In this document: one piece after another, positions 20,831-30,974 of the stretch | Position numbering within the stretch: the stretch's first letter is position 1 | How the letters are laid out: each line of letters starts with the position of its first letter | Source of the DNA: Macrocystis pyrifera | Lineage: Eukaryota > Sar > Phaeophyceae > Laminariales > Laminariaceae | Direction: 5' to 3' | Length of the DNA: 64,000 nucleotides | NCBI GenBank assembly: GCA_031763025.1 | Contig: JASSKH010000011.1 | Coordinates: 12,560,580-12,624,579 of the forward strand | Notes under the pieces: generated by a model | Database searches by the model: none | The model's input: only the letters and a program-made list of their open reading frames with translations | Told to the model about the DNA's origin: nothing | Position numbers and translations under genes: made by a program

Positions 20831-21326
20831 ATTAATACGCAGCATTTCGTATGTTTCAAGGCATCTGCCACGCTCCACATTCATTCCTGCAATTATTGTT
20901 CGATCTTCATAGAACCTTTCGAGGAGCTTCCTATTTACACACAACCAAGACACAAATACTATATAATAAGCCATTACCGCATGCAAGTCTACCCCTGCGA
21001 ACGACGGCAAACGAACGATATACCTAAACGTTCATACCGCCGTGTCAAGAGTCAACAAAGTTTGTTGACTATTATTGCTGTTTGCAATTTGGAGCTATGA
21101 GGATCGTGGTTCGGGGAATACATCGTACATTGTTCAGAGGCAGTGTTCCCGCTCATATGCATGCCAATGAAAGTTGTTCTTATTCCATTTGCCATCTGAG
21201 AATGCGTTGTAAGTGAGTACGTAGCGACTACCAGGTACTCCTGTAGTTCTTCATTAAGCTCATGCCGCATACATACAGAGCAGTGCGTGCAGAAACGACC
21301 AGCAGAACGTAAAATTGTATTGCTAC
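20831..21326. other. No recognisable gene; possible downstream part of the next gene
   Basis: Minus-strand frames (for example 20,792-21,010 with AYYIVFVSWLCVNRKLLERF) could be further exons of the ORF at 21,396-22,103, but neither splice sites nor homology make the case. Confidence 0.3.
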
Positions 21327-21395
21327 TTATAGGTGTACAAAAGCAAAAGGAGCGCCGCGCGTCAAACGAACCACTGAAATATACACCGCACACAC

Positions 21396-22103
21396 CTTCT
21401 CCTCGTCCGTGGGTGCGCACGGCAGCACCAGCCCCTGATCCAGCCTCCCCGCGTTTTCCGCAACAATCGTGTCCAGCATAGAAGAATAAGAATAACTAGC
21501 GGTGAGGTCCTTCCTGGCACCCGCAAGCATCTGCCGCCAGAGTCTAGCTCTCCCGACGCTCCCGGCGGTAAAAACATCATCTACTCGAGAGGCACTCCTG
21601 CCGGCGAACTCAACTCCCATCGCCCTCCATGCCGGCGGTGTCTCACCCAACTCCGGATCACGATGTTCGCCAGTGATCGAGGATGATGATGACGATGGAG
21701 TCGACTTCCAACTAAACCTGTTGTTGGAGGACGATGATGTCGATTTCTCATCAAACAAACGTTTTCTGGTATCCCCGATGCTCTCGTATTCGCTGACGTC
21801 AATGCTTCTGCCGTCAATGCCATCCCTGCTGGGAGTAGGGGAGAAGAAAGCGGTATTCGCCGTACCGGGGTCTGCCTTGCCTCCCAGGACACCGGCTTTG
21901 TTTTCGTTGCCCGGGCAAGCCGCCCGACGTGGCGGTGTCTCGTTGGTTTCGATGGAAACGGCGTTCGACGCGCCCGTACTCGTCGTAGAACCATAACTGC
22001 CACACGTATCTATAGCACTATCCTCGGCACTGCTGGGCAGCAGTATTGTATTTATCTTCGCTCCTGTCCGCGGTAGAACGCCGGGCAAAAAGGACTCCGA
22101 CAT
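21396..22103 (-). CDS. Unidentified Ser-rich protein, candidate first exon
   Basis: The longest frame in the window that does not belong to a mobile element; on the minus strand it is open from 22,232 to 21,327. I prefer the ATG at 22,103 (MSESFLPGVLPRTGAK), because upstream residues are Cys-rich and irregular. The protein is hydrophilic, with a Ser run (KSTPSSSSSSITGEH) and a more ordered C-terminal part (ETPPAWRAMGVEFAGRS, RARLWRQMLAGARKDLT, SMLDTIVAENAGRL). A GTGTGTG donor at 21,395 follows PTDEEK, so the gene may continue in a further exon. No domain recognised, no signal peptide or membrane helix. Codon use is unlike the surrounding repeats, supporting a host gene. Confidence 0.5.
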
Positions 22104-22386
22104 TTTGAACAAGAGGACGATACCACCGACAAAACAGCAGCGCTGACTGGAGAAACAATTAACCTTGATGGGCTCTCTCTGCGTTGAGCTGCCGACTGTC
22201 GAGTACATCGACAGGCAATCAGTGCAAATCATTTGCAGGGGTGTATATGATATTTGTTTGTAGTATTATATTACGTCAGCATTACGTTGGGATGAGAAAC
22301 GGACGAAAGAAGCGTTCGTATGGGCACCAACGTAGGTGTGGGCAGGGACCTGTGACGCTGCAAAACAGATACCAGGTATGAGCTAC

Positions 22387-22494
22387 TATTACGGGGAACC
22401 ATAGTAAATAGGACCAAATATTGTTCGTACAAGTACGGAAATGAATAGCTGTAGTGTGTGCCGTAGGTCCTATTTACTATGGTCCCCCGCAAAA
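22387..22494. mobile_element. MITE copy 4
   Basis: TATTACGGGGAACCATAGTA at the left and ACTATGGTCCCCCGC at the right; the end has lost the final TAATA. The core is more diverged than in copies 1-3. Confidence 0.75.
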
Positions 22495-22577
22495 ACGTGA
22501 ACCCTCCGAAAGTTATTATTATTATGGGAGAGCTTTTTCTCCAGAATTTCCTAATGTTCATCGCGCAATTTTTCAGT

Positions 22578-22760
22578 CAGTCTGCCAACACACGCACCGA
22601 AGTTTGCAAGCCTCTACGCTTTGTTTCGATGGTTATACAAGCATGGACACCCGCCGCTCGCCTGCATATCCCTGTCGCCTGGTCGCAGGAGACCCGTGGC
22701 TTTGTCGTCCTGGCCATGAGCGTGACCGATCCACCCGTTGCTTGCTCTGGCGACACCTTC
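22578..22760. repeat. 183-bp dispersed repeat, copy 1
   Basis: CAGTCTGCCAACACACGCAC to GCTCTGGCGACACCTTC, nearly identical to 40,549-40,731. A frame is open through most of both copies on the minus strand (SPEQATGGSVTL, TTKPRV) and also on plus (FASLYALFRWLYKHG in copy 2), so coding strand, if any, is undecided. Confidence 0.75.
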
Positions 22761-23022
22761 TCCTTGCAGATTTTCATATTTTTATTACAAATATGTGAAA
22801 TTTAACTTTCATGATTTTTTCGCCTATGGAAAAATTCACGAATAGTGACAGAATGCCTCCGCGTGTTGAAAAATATCTCCAACTGTTTTCTATAGACTTT
22901 GGAAAATCTGGGAAAAAAGCTCTTCCATAAGAATGAGCGATAAGACGAATAAGTTATAGGGGGTTATATCAAATATAAGTATACGGAGAAGCCTTAAGTA
23001 CGCTTGTACGTATTATAGCTAC

Positions 23023-23130
23023 TATTCCGGTGGTCCATAGTTAATCTGACCTACGGTACACACAAAACCCTATATATTCCCTATTTTTACTCACAATATT
23101 TGGTCCTGTTAACTATGGTCCCCCGTAATA
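23023..23130. mobile_element. MITE copy 5
   Basis: Left TATTCCGGTGGTCCATAG (mutated), right CTATGGTCCCCCGTAATA, TA on both sides. Confidence 0.8.
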
Positions 23131-24012
23131 GTCGATCCGATTAATAAAAAGTCTGGATTAAATTCCGGACGGCTATGATACAGTTATATTATGTACGTAC
23201 GCCTATTACTTTAATTTAAACTGCACTCTGAAGTATGATCGCGGGCAGGGTTGTGTACGGCAGTAGCGGGCGCAGGCAGTCAAGAAACATGACGTTCAGG
23301 AAATTAGGCGCAGATGGGCGGGAACGCAAGTGAAAAAAATCTCAACAGCGGGATCAACTCTAAATCGTTCACCACAGAGTTAGATCAAGGTCAGAAAAGA
23401 AAATGATATCGAGTCTGGACAGCAAATTGAATTTCTGAACACCGGGCGCCCACAGTGTGACCCCTTTACCACCTCACTGATGTACGCATTAGACACACAC
23501 ATCCATGCACCCCGAACATGGGGGTGCATGTAATCCGGTACCAAGTACCTGGTGGTGCTGGTTTTAAAGGTTTCACGGCGGTGTTAGACAATCGACTTGT
23601 TTTAGGTAGGTACCTGCACTGGTTGGCAAGGGGGTGAACAAACAAATTTATTTTTTTTTCAAAGTGCATACATACTACTACCAGGTACTACCTGGTAGTA
23701 ATGGCGGCTGCTCCGCCTGCATTGACTATTGAAACAGTACAGAATAATATCGTTACGAGCTGGACCAGCCGAAGAAAGATAGATAAACCATCGAACCACA
23801 GCGATTTTGGACTTGAAATTTGGAGGCACTGACCCTGACACTACACTGCACGCGCCGAAAAAAAGTATATTAAAGTTTAACATTTATTTCGACTCGATCT
23901 CGACGAGTTACCGGCGAAAAACCACGGAAACGCAATTTTTTCAACACAAAATTCGCTCAAAATCATCGTTCCCGATCAAGGCAAAAGTTGGTGGAGACGT
24001 AGCTAAAGACGC
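23131..24012. other. No recognisable gene
   Basis: Only short frames. A perfect short palindrome TACCAGGTACTACCTGGTA lies at about 23,679-23,697; CAGGTAC-type words recur nearby. Confidence 0.4.
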
Positions 24013-24121
24013 TATTACGGGGGTCCATAGCTAACAGGACCAAATATTGTTAGTAACAATACCTAAATATATAGGTTTTTATGTATGCCACAGGTCCTGT
24101 TAACTATAGACCCCCGTAATA
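24013..24121. mobile_element. MITE copy 6
   Basis: TATTACGGGGGTCCATAGC to CCCCCGTAATA with TA on both sides; the AT-rich core is inverted relative to copy 1 (ATATATAGGTTTTTATG). Confidence 0.85.
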
Positions 24122-24734
24122 CTAGGAAAATATCGATATTATTTTCATTGCCCAATTCGCCACCCATCAAGAGATATTACCAAAACACGATTTCCATACA
24201 TAAAACAAGTAATTACGAGAAATGTGGATTGTTTTTAGATGCCCCGCTCAATTTTGCAAGTTTTGATCGGAACATTAAACCTCATATTTGAATTGCATCT
24301 TGTGCAAACAAACGGAGAACTCGCCTTTTTTGTTGTTGTTTTTTCCAGACAAGTTATGGTCGTTTTGTTTTTTTCGGATCGTTGTATCGGTCATGTCCCT
24401 CGAACAAATGTAAAAAACGAAAAAGGCGAGTCTTCCGTTTGTCGGTTGATGCATGATCAACACGGTGGTGTCAAAAAATCACATCCCAATACCTAATACT
24501 GAGCGGGGCATCGCCGATCAACCACATAGTAATCAGCATCTCGGCTGACCCAGCTCGTATCCGTGTGACGTAGCTTGAGGAAGGAGATCTCGGACCCCTC
24601 CAGGTGTCAACTGCCTATTATTCTAAAACCTTATTCCACTATATATAAATGTACTGCGTCCCTAAATACAAAGAAAGGCCTCTGCTTTTAGCTTGGCAAC
24701 ATTAAACTGACCTGGCCGACAGCAATGTTAGACT
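24122..24734. other. No recognisable gene
   Basis: Short frames only. GCCCCGCTCA (24,242) and TGAGCGGGGC (24,500) bracket a ~270-bp segment with a weak inverted similarity (CCGTTTGT...ACAAACGG words), possibly a degenerate foldback. Confidence 0.3.
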
Positions 24735-25061
24735 TGACATAGATGCATATTAGTCGACGACCTGTGGGAGTTCCGAGTAACCGATGGGTCTACGGAACTG
24801 GCCCCCTCGGTGTTTAGAGTTGAGACCGCACTGCTGTGGTCTACTGCATGCAGCAAAAATGGCGGGCAAGTGGTGCCGGGGGATCCTCGAAGCAGCCGAA
24901 CGAACCGTTTATGGTAAGGTGGCACGAAGATGAGGCTCAGCTGAGTAGGCAGCGCCGCGCATCCACCTTGGGTGGTGTCCAAGGAAATGGAGGGAGGGGG
25001 GGCAACACGATGAGGAGGAGTGGGAGAAAACCCGACCAAGGGAATGCGAGGAGGGGGCGTA
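24735..25061 (+). pseudogene. LINE family-1 copy C, 5' part (split by the next element)
   Basis: Plus-strand sequence follows the family tail: GACCTGTGGGAGTTCCGAGT, then a frame with EPFMVRWHEDEAQLSRQRR and GNGGRGGNTMRRSGRKPDQG. It stops in GGGAATGCGAGGAGGGGG, where the second LINE begins, and resumes at 30,975 with the same bases. This copy was present before the 5.9-kb LINE landed. Confidence 0.82.
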
Positions 25062-25062
25062 C

Positions 25063-26415
25063 TCATTTGTTGCTTGCCTTAGTCATTTGACCATTGACCA
25101 CGCATCCCTTTCGAGACGGAGCACCGTTCCTACTCCTAATAGAGACACCTCCAACAATTGGGCGCTCATTACGTTGTTTCCATAAATTACATAGAAACTT
25201 TTTGCTAATCCTATCCCCTTCCTGTTTGGCCTCCTGTGGCCACCATCTATCTCCTAGGATAGCGATCGTTTTCGCGCCGCTATTCATTATATCAAACTCC
25301 TCCACGTCACATTCGTCTATTTTCCTCATCTCCTCTTCTAACACATCCTGTTCCTTGTATATTTCACATTCTCCTACTATGTGAGTTCTACTCTCTATTG
25401 CTTTGCCACACGGGCACATCTGTGCGTCTACTTCCTCCTCTTTCCGGCTACTGGTGTACCTCTTTCTTCTTTCTGGCAGGTCCAGGTCCCCTACACGAAA
25501 GCGCAGTTTCAGCGTTTTCGCGAAGTCCATTGGGCCATGCAAATACGTTTTCATTCCTATTCCTTCCCTCAATCCCTCGTATATCTCTAAGTGTTTTTCC
25601 GATTCCACCTTGTTTCTTAGCGCTAGCCTTTCCCTTCTTTCTATCCTTTCTTCTACTTCTGCCTTGTACCTCCCTAACTTCCCGGCGGACATCATCTCTA
25701 CTTGGCTTCCCCCTATATCCTTCCATACTTTCTCAACTACACCATCCCACCTTATTCCAGCTCGTCCTTTTGATACTTTCTCCCATACAGCTCTATCAAC
25801 TATGGCTGGCAACCTCTTTTTTGGCATGTTCCTTACTTTATATTGCCAGTTCAACTTTCTCATGTCTCTATTTGTCTTGAGTGGGCGCATTCCCAGTTCT
25901 GCTCTCAATACTGTAATACTAGTCGTACTTGAGCATCTTAGGATTTTTTTAGCTGCTGTCATTTGTACTGTTTCCAACTGTTTTACGAGTTTCGCGTTCC
26001 CTTCCCATACTTCTTCTGCGTATTCTAGCTTTGGTACTATCACTTTCATCAAGATACATCTCTTAATCCTAGTGTCAAGGTTCGGGTCTGTTAGGATCGC
26101 ATCCATCTTGCCTACTTGTGCCTTACCCTTTCCTATTACTTTTGCTATTTGTGTATCCCAAGAGCAGTCTTTTGAGATCTCTACGCCAAGGTATGTATAC
26201 TGGTCTACGATCGGCAATTCATCTTCTCCCCACTTCCAACTGAAATTTACCGGGTTTACCTTATCTTCGTTGCAAACAACTACTGCGCATTTCTTGACGT
26301 TCGCCGTCACCCTCCATTTCCTGGTGTATTCTAGCGCCTTCTCTATTTGTTTCTGCAATCCTTCGGGTGTTTCTGATATCCCCACGAAGTCGTCCGCAAA
26401 CATCAATCCCGACAC
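25063..26415 (-). pseudogene. LINE-2 reverse transcriptase C-terminal part
   Basis: 450 residues beginning MSGLMFADDFVGISETPEGL: the RT catalytic box is FADD rather than YADD, as in many LINEs. Then come YTRKWRVTANVKKCAVVVCN and QYTYLGVEISKDCSWD (palm end and thumb), IKRCILMKVIVPKLEYAEEV, and further on CPCGKAIESRTHIVGEC, the Cys/His motif usual at LINE C-termini. The stop codon (25,063-25,065) is the end of the element apart from one base, so there is practically no 3' UTR or poly(A). Upstream the frame continues past the listed Met (IYINDLIVTVEGARQG, as far as about 26,485), but is shifted relative to the preceding RT part by a 2-bp AG insertion near 26,485. Confidence 0.88.
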
Positions 26416-26465
26416 CGTATCTTCCCCTACCGTGACTCCCTGCCTTGCTCCCTCGACTGTTACTA

Positions 26466-27866
26466 TCAGGTCGTTAATATATATCTCTTGAATAATTTAG
26501 GTGACAACGTACATCCCTGTGCAACACCTTGTAAAAAATCAACATACTTCGATATTTCCCCGTCCAGCATAACAGCACTTCTCGCACATTCCGTCATATT
26601 TTTCATCATTCTCCACAACTTTCCTCTGATTCCTATTTCCCATAGTTTTTTCCACAATCCATTTCTCCATACTGTGTCGTAGGCTTTCTGCACATCTAGA
26701 AAGAAACAGTACGTTGTTAGTCCCGCGTCCTTCCTACCTTGAATAATCTTACCTAAGGTGTACACGTGGTCTACGCAGCTACGGTTTGGCCTAAACCCTG
26801 CTTGTCCTTCGCTTATTTTGTCTTCCTTCTCCATCATCGTTCCCATTCTATTGTTCAACATCTTACAAAATGTTTTGCCTACTGTGCTTAGTAGTGTTAT
26901 CCCTCTAAAGTTCCCCGGGTCAGCCTTATCTCCTTTCTTGAATAATTCACTACTACTACTCCTTCTCTCCACCACTACTACTCCTCCTTCTCTCCACCTC
27001 CTAGGTGCGTACTCGTTTTTCCTTATCCAGTTATACAACATAACCATCATGGTAAGCATTCCTTCTCCCCCATACTTCATAAATTCATTCACTATTTGGT
27101 CTGCCCCTGCTGCCTTTCTATTCTTAAGTTTAGCTACACACTTCTTCACCTCTTCCCTTGTGAACTCTCTCTGTAACCCTCCTGAACCACTGTCTTCCCT
27201 TTCTGATGTATCTACGTTCGCCTCTGCCCACGCGTTGATTTCCTTCTCGAATTCTGCATCGAACGTTTCGTTGGCTGTGGGTGTGCCTAGCTTTCGGTAA
27301 TGCTCTACTAGTACCTCTCTTTTCCCCTTCGAACTACTAACCATTTCACCGTTCTGTGCTCTTAGAGTAGCTATTCCCGTGTCTGCCTCTCCTGCTTGTT
27401 TGCCAAGTATCCCTTTTATCCCTACCCACATCTGCTTCATCCCGCCCTCAAAGTCTTCATTCGTTTTATTTACTACGTCTTTACATATCCCTTTCTTCTT
27501 CTTCTCTACCATCTCTTTTACTTTCTTTCTAGCTATAGCATACTCCTCCCACCCTGTCGAAGTTTTACTCGATGTATACCTTGCGTGTGCCTTTCTCCTT
27601 GCTCTTATAGCCTCTTTCACTTCTTCATCCCACCATTTTACCGCTCTGTTGCATACTATCAACTTCTTCCCTATTACTTTACTTGCTGTGGTCTTGACCA
27701 ACTGCTCCCATCCTTCTATTATCCTAGCTCCTGCATCATCCCTTTCTATATCGTTCCTTGTTGTACCTATTCTTTCCAACAGCTCGGAAAATTTCTCTGC
27801 ATTTTTGGCCATCTCTTCTTGAAACTCTTCCCGTTTCTCTTTTACTTCGAGTTGTCTATTCTCCAT
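26466..27866 (-). pseudogene. LINE-2 reverse transcriptase N-terminal part
   Basis: 466 residues. Motifs in order: a Lys/Glu-rich linker, LKNRKAAGADQIVNEF, LFKKGDKADPGNFRGITLL, EGQAGFRPNRSCVDHVY, FLDVQKAYDTVWRNGLWKKL, then FLQGVAQGCTLSPKLF, after which the frame is lost. These are RT motifs 1-4 of non-LTR elements. Between WREGG and LFKKGD lies an imperfect 24/25-nt tandem duplication (about 26,950-27,000 on the plus strand) that adds VVVERRSSSS without stopping the frame. The upstream overlap with the endonuclease frame (27,842-27,866) is a -1 shift. Confidence 0.88.
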
Positions 27867-28861
27867 CGATACAATTTCCTACCTCTTCTATGTTTGATAA
27901 CTCTCGTCTGTTGACTGTCTGTCCATATTAGACAGTGATCCGTACTTCCTATGTCCGCTGCGCATACATGTAGTTCCGTTTCCTTACCACTTCCATTTTC
28001 TACTACTATATAGTCAAGGATAGAGCTTTCTCCCTTTTGTATGCACTGTCTAGTCCATTCCGGTTCTGCCTTTTTTACTCTGTCGTTCAACGTTTTCATC
28101 TCGTTGTGCTTGAGGAACTTCAACATCTCTTCCCCATTCTTATTCTTAGTTACTTCCCCATACTGTCCAATGTTCTCATTCAGTTTGCTTGCCCTCCCAA
28201 TTCTTGAGTTAAAATCTCCCACTAGTACTACTTCTCCTTGCCTCTTATACTTCTGTACATCTACTGCTACTTCTCCGAACTTCCTCTGTATATCTTTTAT
28301 CGTATTCTTCGACTCTGGGGGCATATATATTTTTCGTAAGAAGTAATATTTCGCTCCCCGCTCCCCTGGAATCTTAATCCATATGCTTTCGTCGAATTTA
28401 GTGTCTTTGATCACCTCTATTATGTCACACAGGTATTCTTTGACTAGGAACCCCCACACCCTATTCTTGCTATTCTGTCCCTTCCTCTTCTTCCCTATCC
28501 ATGCGTACTCTCCAACTTTGGATCCTATCTCCCCTCCTTCTTTCTCCCACGACTCTTGAACTCCCACTATGTCTAGGTCGCGCTTACTTACTTGTTCGAC
28601 AATTTCGATTCTTTTGCGATCTTCCGTGGCGAAGCCACATACGTTCCATGATCCTATTCTCAGCCTCCTTTTCGTTTCACTATCCGCTCTAGTCTTACCT
28701 GTTCTTTCTCCGTTGTCGCCACGAGTATTTCTGTTATCTCTTCTTTGAGCATTGTTTTCGTTTCCGTTCCTGTTCTTGTCTGCTTGTTCTGCGCCCCTAT
28801 GCTTCTCCCCTGTTCCCTTTGAGCCACTTGCTGTTTCCTGCCTCCCCCTACCTTCGTTCAC
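27842..28861 (-). pseudogene. LINE-2 AP-like endonuclease
   Basis: 339 residues. After a Gly/Asn/Arg-rich N-terminus come RIGSWNVCGFATEDRKR, DIVGVQESWEKEG, RKIYMPPESKN, VVLVGDFNSRIGRAS, SSILDYIVVENG and GSTDHCLIW. These are all the conserved blocks of the exonuclease/endonuclease/phosphatase fold, with the Asn, Glu, Asp-Asn and Asp-His residues in place. It would nick target DNA to prime reverse transcription. The listed start is a GTG and the frame stays open a further ~25 codons upstream, so the true start is unknown. It ends in YRWRIDNSK, where a -1 shift would pass into the RT frame. Confidence 0.88.
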
Positions 28862-29005
28862 CCTAGGGCTACGTCTTAGTTTCGTTATTCCACTAGCTAT
28901 ACATACTCTCCATCCTAGTCTTCTAACCTATGCCGACACTTTTTCTGTCTCTATCCTCTGCCACTCCATGCTCGCTTTCAGCTTCAGAGTGACTCGAAAG
29001 TGTTC

Positions 29006-29215
29006 TCACTCTCGTTCTACGTTTCCTATTGCAAAGCAATACAGTCCTACTTCGTCGCACTTCCTCTTGAACTCAATCCTTGTCATGTCGCTAGGAACTC
29101 CAAATATCAGCACTACTAGTACTTTACCCTGCCAATCTTTCTTTCTCCGCCCACCCTTCCTCACCGTCTTTCTCCTAATCTCTTCCGAGAATATCTCCAG
29201 CTTGTTTGTGTTCAT
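29006..29215 (-). CDS. Small basic ORF upstream of the LINE-2 endonuclease
   Basis: 69 residues, Lys/Arg-rich (EEIRRKTVRKGGRRKKDWQG) then VLVVLIFGVPSDMTRIEF. It lies between the monomer region and the endonuclease and could be a remnant of ORF1, since FGVPSDMTR-like phrases would fit an RRM-type fold, but this is a guess. It is separated from the endonuclease by stops. Confidence 0.35.
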   Translation of the reverse strand: MNTNKLEIFSEEIRRKTVRKGGRRKKDWQGKVLVVLIFGVPSDMTRIEFKRKCDEVGLYCFAIGNVERE

Positions 29216-30054
29216 AGCGGTAATGGGAAGTGTTCAAGTTACTGGGACTTCCCAATCCTAGTACTCGTTGAGGGTCTGGTGCCTTTCAGTTCTTTTGCCG
29301 GCGCACCACACTAAATAGTGTCTCCAACACGGGCTCGTAGCCTGGAGCCAAGTTCAACACCCTTAACATAAGTACCCCACGTTTGTGTCAGGCGATCTGC
29401 ATGGTAACCATCCTGGCGTCCCACGATCGTATTCTTCTTGCCCCGCTGCTGTACTGGTTACTTTCCTCCAGGGAGGCCATTTTCACCGTGCAAGGTTCAA
29501 GGACGGCTTGCATAACACAAAGTCTTACTCACACATCGGGATGCCCCGTACGTCGCTTTCTCCGTCATATGTACCTTTCACCATGGGTAACTACCCCACT
29601 ATAATGCTCCCGAGTAGACCTTCACTGCCGAAAGCTTGGCCAACAATCCCCCCACATTTTGTACCGGCTTCTATCCTTCAAGATATCAAGATATCTACGT
29701 ACCGCCTGGTGCTCCTTCTCTTAGGTCATGTGGTCGATCAAATGCAAGGTGTTTGTTTCATGAGTATAATAGGTCTTGACTTAATGTCATGCATCATCCA
29801 ACCCTCCCCTTCATTTGGCGCTTGGTATGTGCACCAAATGTCGGGGGATTTTAGGAACAATGTCAGACCAGATTTCCACCGCCCAATGGAAATCGGTATA
29901 GTTTTACGGGTATCTTAGCACAAGACCCAACCTTCATGTGAATTGAACATGTCGGGGTGACCATGCTGTATCTATGTGTGCGCATGTGAGGCGGTCCACC
30001 TTCATGCTCGGTTTTTGGTCCATACTTTATGCCATTACTACCAGTATTATGATA
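29216..30054 (-). other. LINE-2 5' region without a clear ORF
   Basis: No minus-strand frame of length. This is where an ORF1 would be expected if the element once had a complete one. Plus-strand frames here are antisense and have no motif. Confidence 0.5.
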
Positions 30055-30765
30055 TGGGAGAAACTATTATATACCTGTTCAAGTCTATGACTGATTTGGG
30101 TTCGGATATGGGGGAAAAAAAAAAAAAAAAACTGGTTTGTTCAGTTGTTTCATTTCTAAATCTGGTTTGGGTTTCGGTATCGGAAAAAAAATGATTAGTT
30201 GAGTAGTTTCATGTCTGAATCCAGGTTGTGTTATGATATTGGAAAAAAAAAAAAAAAAAACTGGTTAGTTCAATTGTTTCACGTCTAAATCTGTTTTTTT
30301 TTGCGTTTTTGGTACGGTAAAAAAAAAGTTAGTTGAGTAATTTCATGTCTAAATCCGATTTTTTTTTCATGATAAAGGGTGGAAAAAACTGGATAATTCA
30401 ATTATTTCACGTCTAGATCTGTTTTTTGCGTTCTTGGTATGAGAAAAAAATAGTTAGTTGAGTAATTTCATGTCTAAATTCGGTTTTTGTAGTCGTATGG
30501 GGAAAGAAAACTGGTTAGTTCAATTGTTTCATGTCTAAATCCGTTTTTTTTTTTTTTGCGTTTCGGTATGGGGAAAAAAAAAAAAAAAATGTTAGTTGAG
30601 TAACTTCATGTCTGAATCCGGTTTTTGTAATCATATGGCGAAAAAAAAAAACTGGTTAGTTCAATTGTTTCATGTCTAAATCCGGTTTTTCGCGTTTCGG
30701 TATGGGAAAAAAAAATGTTAGTTGAGTAATTTCATGTCTAAATCTGGTTTATGTTTTTATGGGAA
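30055..30765 (-). repeat. Tandem monomers in the LINE-2 5' region
   Basis: About eleven half-units of ~61 bp, marked by (T)CATGTCTAAATC(C/T)GG at about 30,150, 30,209, 30,279, 30,343, 30,407, 30,468, 30,528, 30,607, 30,670 and 30,732. Two variants alternate: one with ACTGGTTAGTTCAATTGTTTC, the other with GTTAGTTGAGTAATTTC; together they make a ~122-bp dimer. A/T runs of variable length separate units. They lie wholly between the LINE-2 target duplications, ahead of its coding region, in the position of the promoter monomers of some mammalian L1 elements. Confidence 0.8.
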
Positions 30766-30974
30766 ATAACGGTGAATCGTGTGTTCTGTGTTGTGTTTGC
30801 TTTACCGGTGGGTCTGGTTTCTGAGCTGTTGTTTGCATAGTGTCTATGTCTGGTCTGGTCTATGTGGCATATGTGCCAGAAGAAGCAGCCTGTACATTGC
30901 ATGTCTAGTGTCTGGTGGCTTGTTTTACAGCGTGGTCGCCACTCGACGCCAACCCATCCAGATCTAGATTTTGT

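Larger units (their letters stand above)
25062..30974 (-). mobile_element. Near full-length non-LTR retrotransposon (LINE-2 of this window)
   Basis: Orientation minus. From 5' (30,974) to 3' (25,062): a ~210-bp unique leader, a tandem-monomer region (30,765-30,055), an untranslated or degenerate region, an apurinic-type endonuclease frame, an RT frame in two parts, and a CCHC-containing C-terminus. The element ends one base after the stop codon. It is flanked by a 21-bp target duplication (25,041-25,061 and 30,975-30,999, the right copy having four more G in its G-run) inside LINE copy C, which proves the boundaries. Length about 5.9 kb. Two frame breaks (near 27,850 and 26,480) make it inactive as sequenced. 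The long target duplication is as expected for target-primed reverse transcription. Confidence 0.88.

Noticed and set aside
25403-26491. 362-residue plus-strand frame
   Set aside because: It is the complement of the LINE RT C-terminal frame; no motif on this strand.
30055-30765. Possible independent minisatellite unrelated to the LINE
   Set aside because: It lies between the LINE's target duplications and ahead of its coding region, so it is part of the element.
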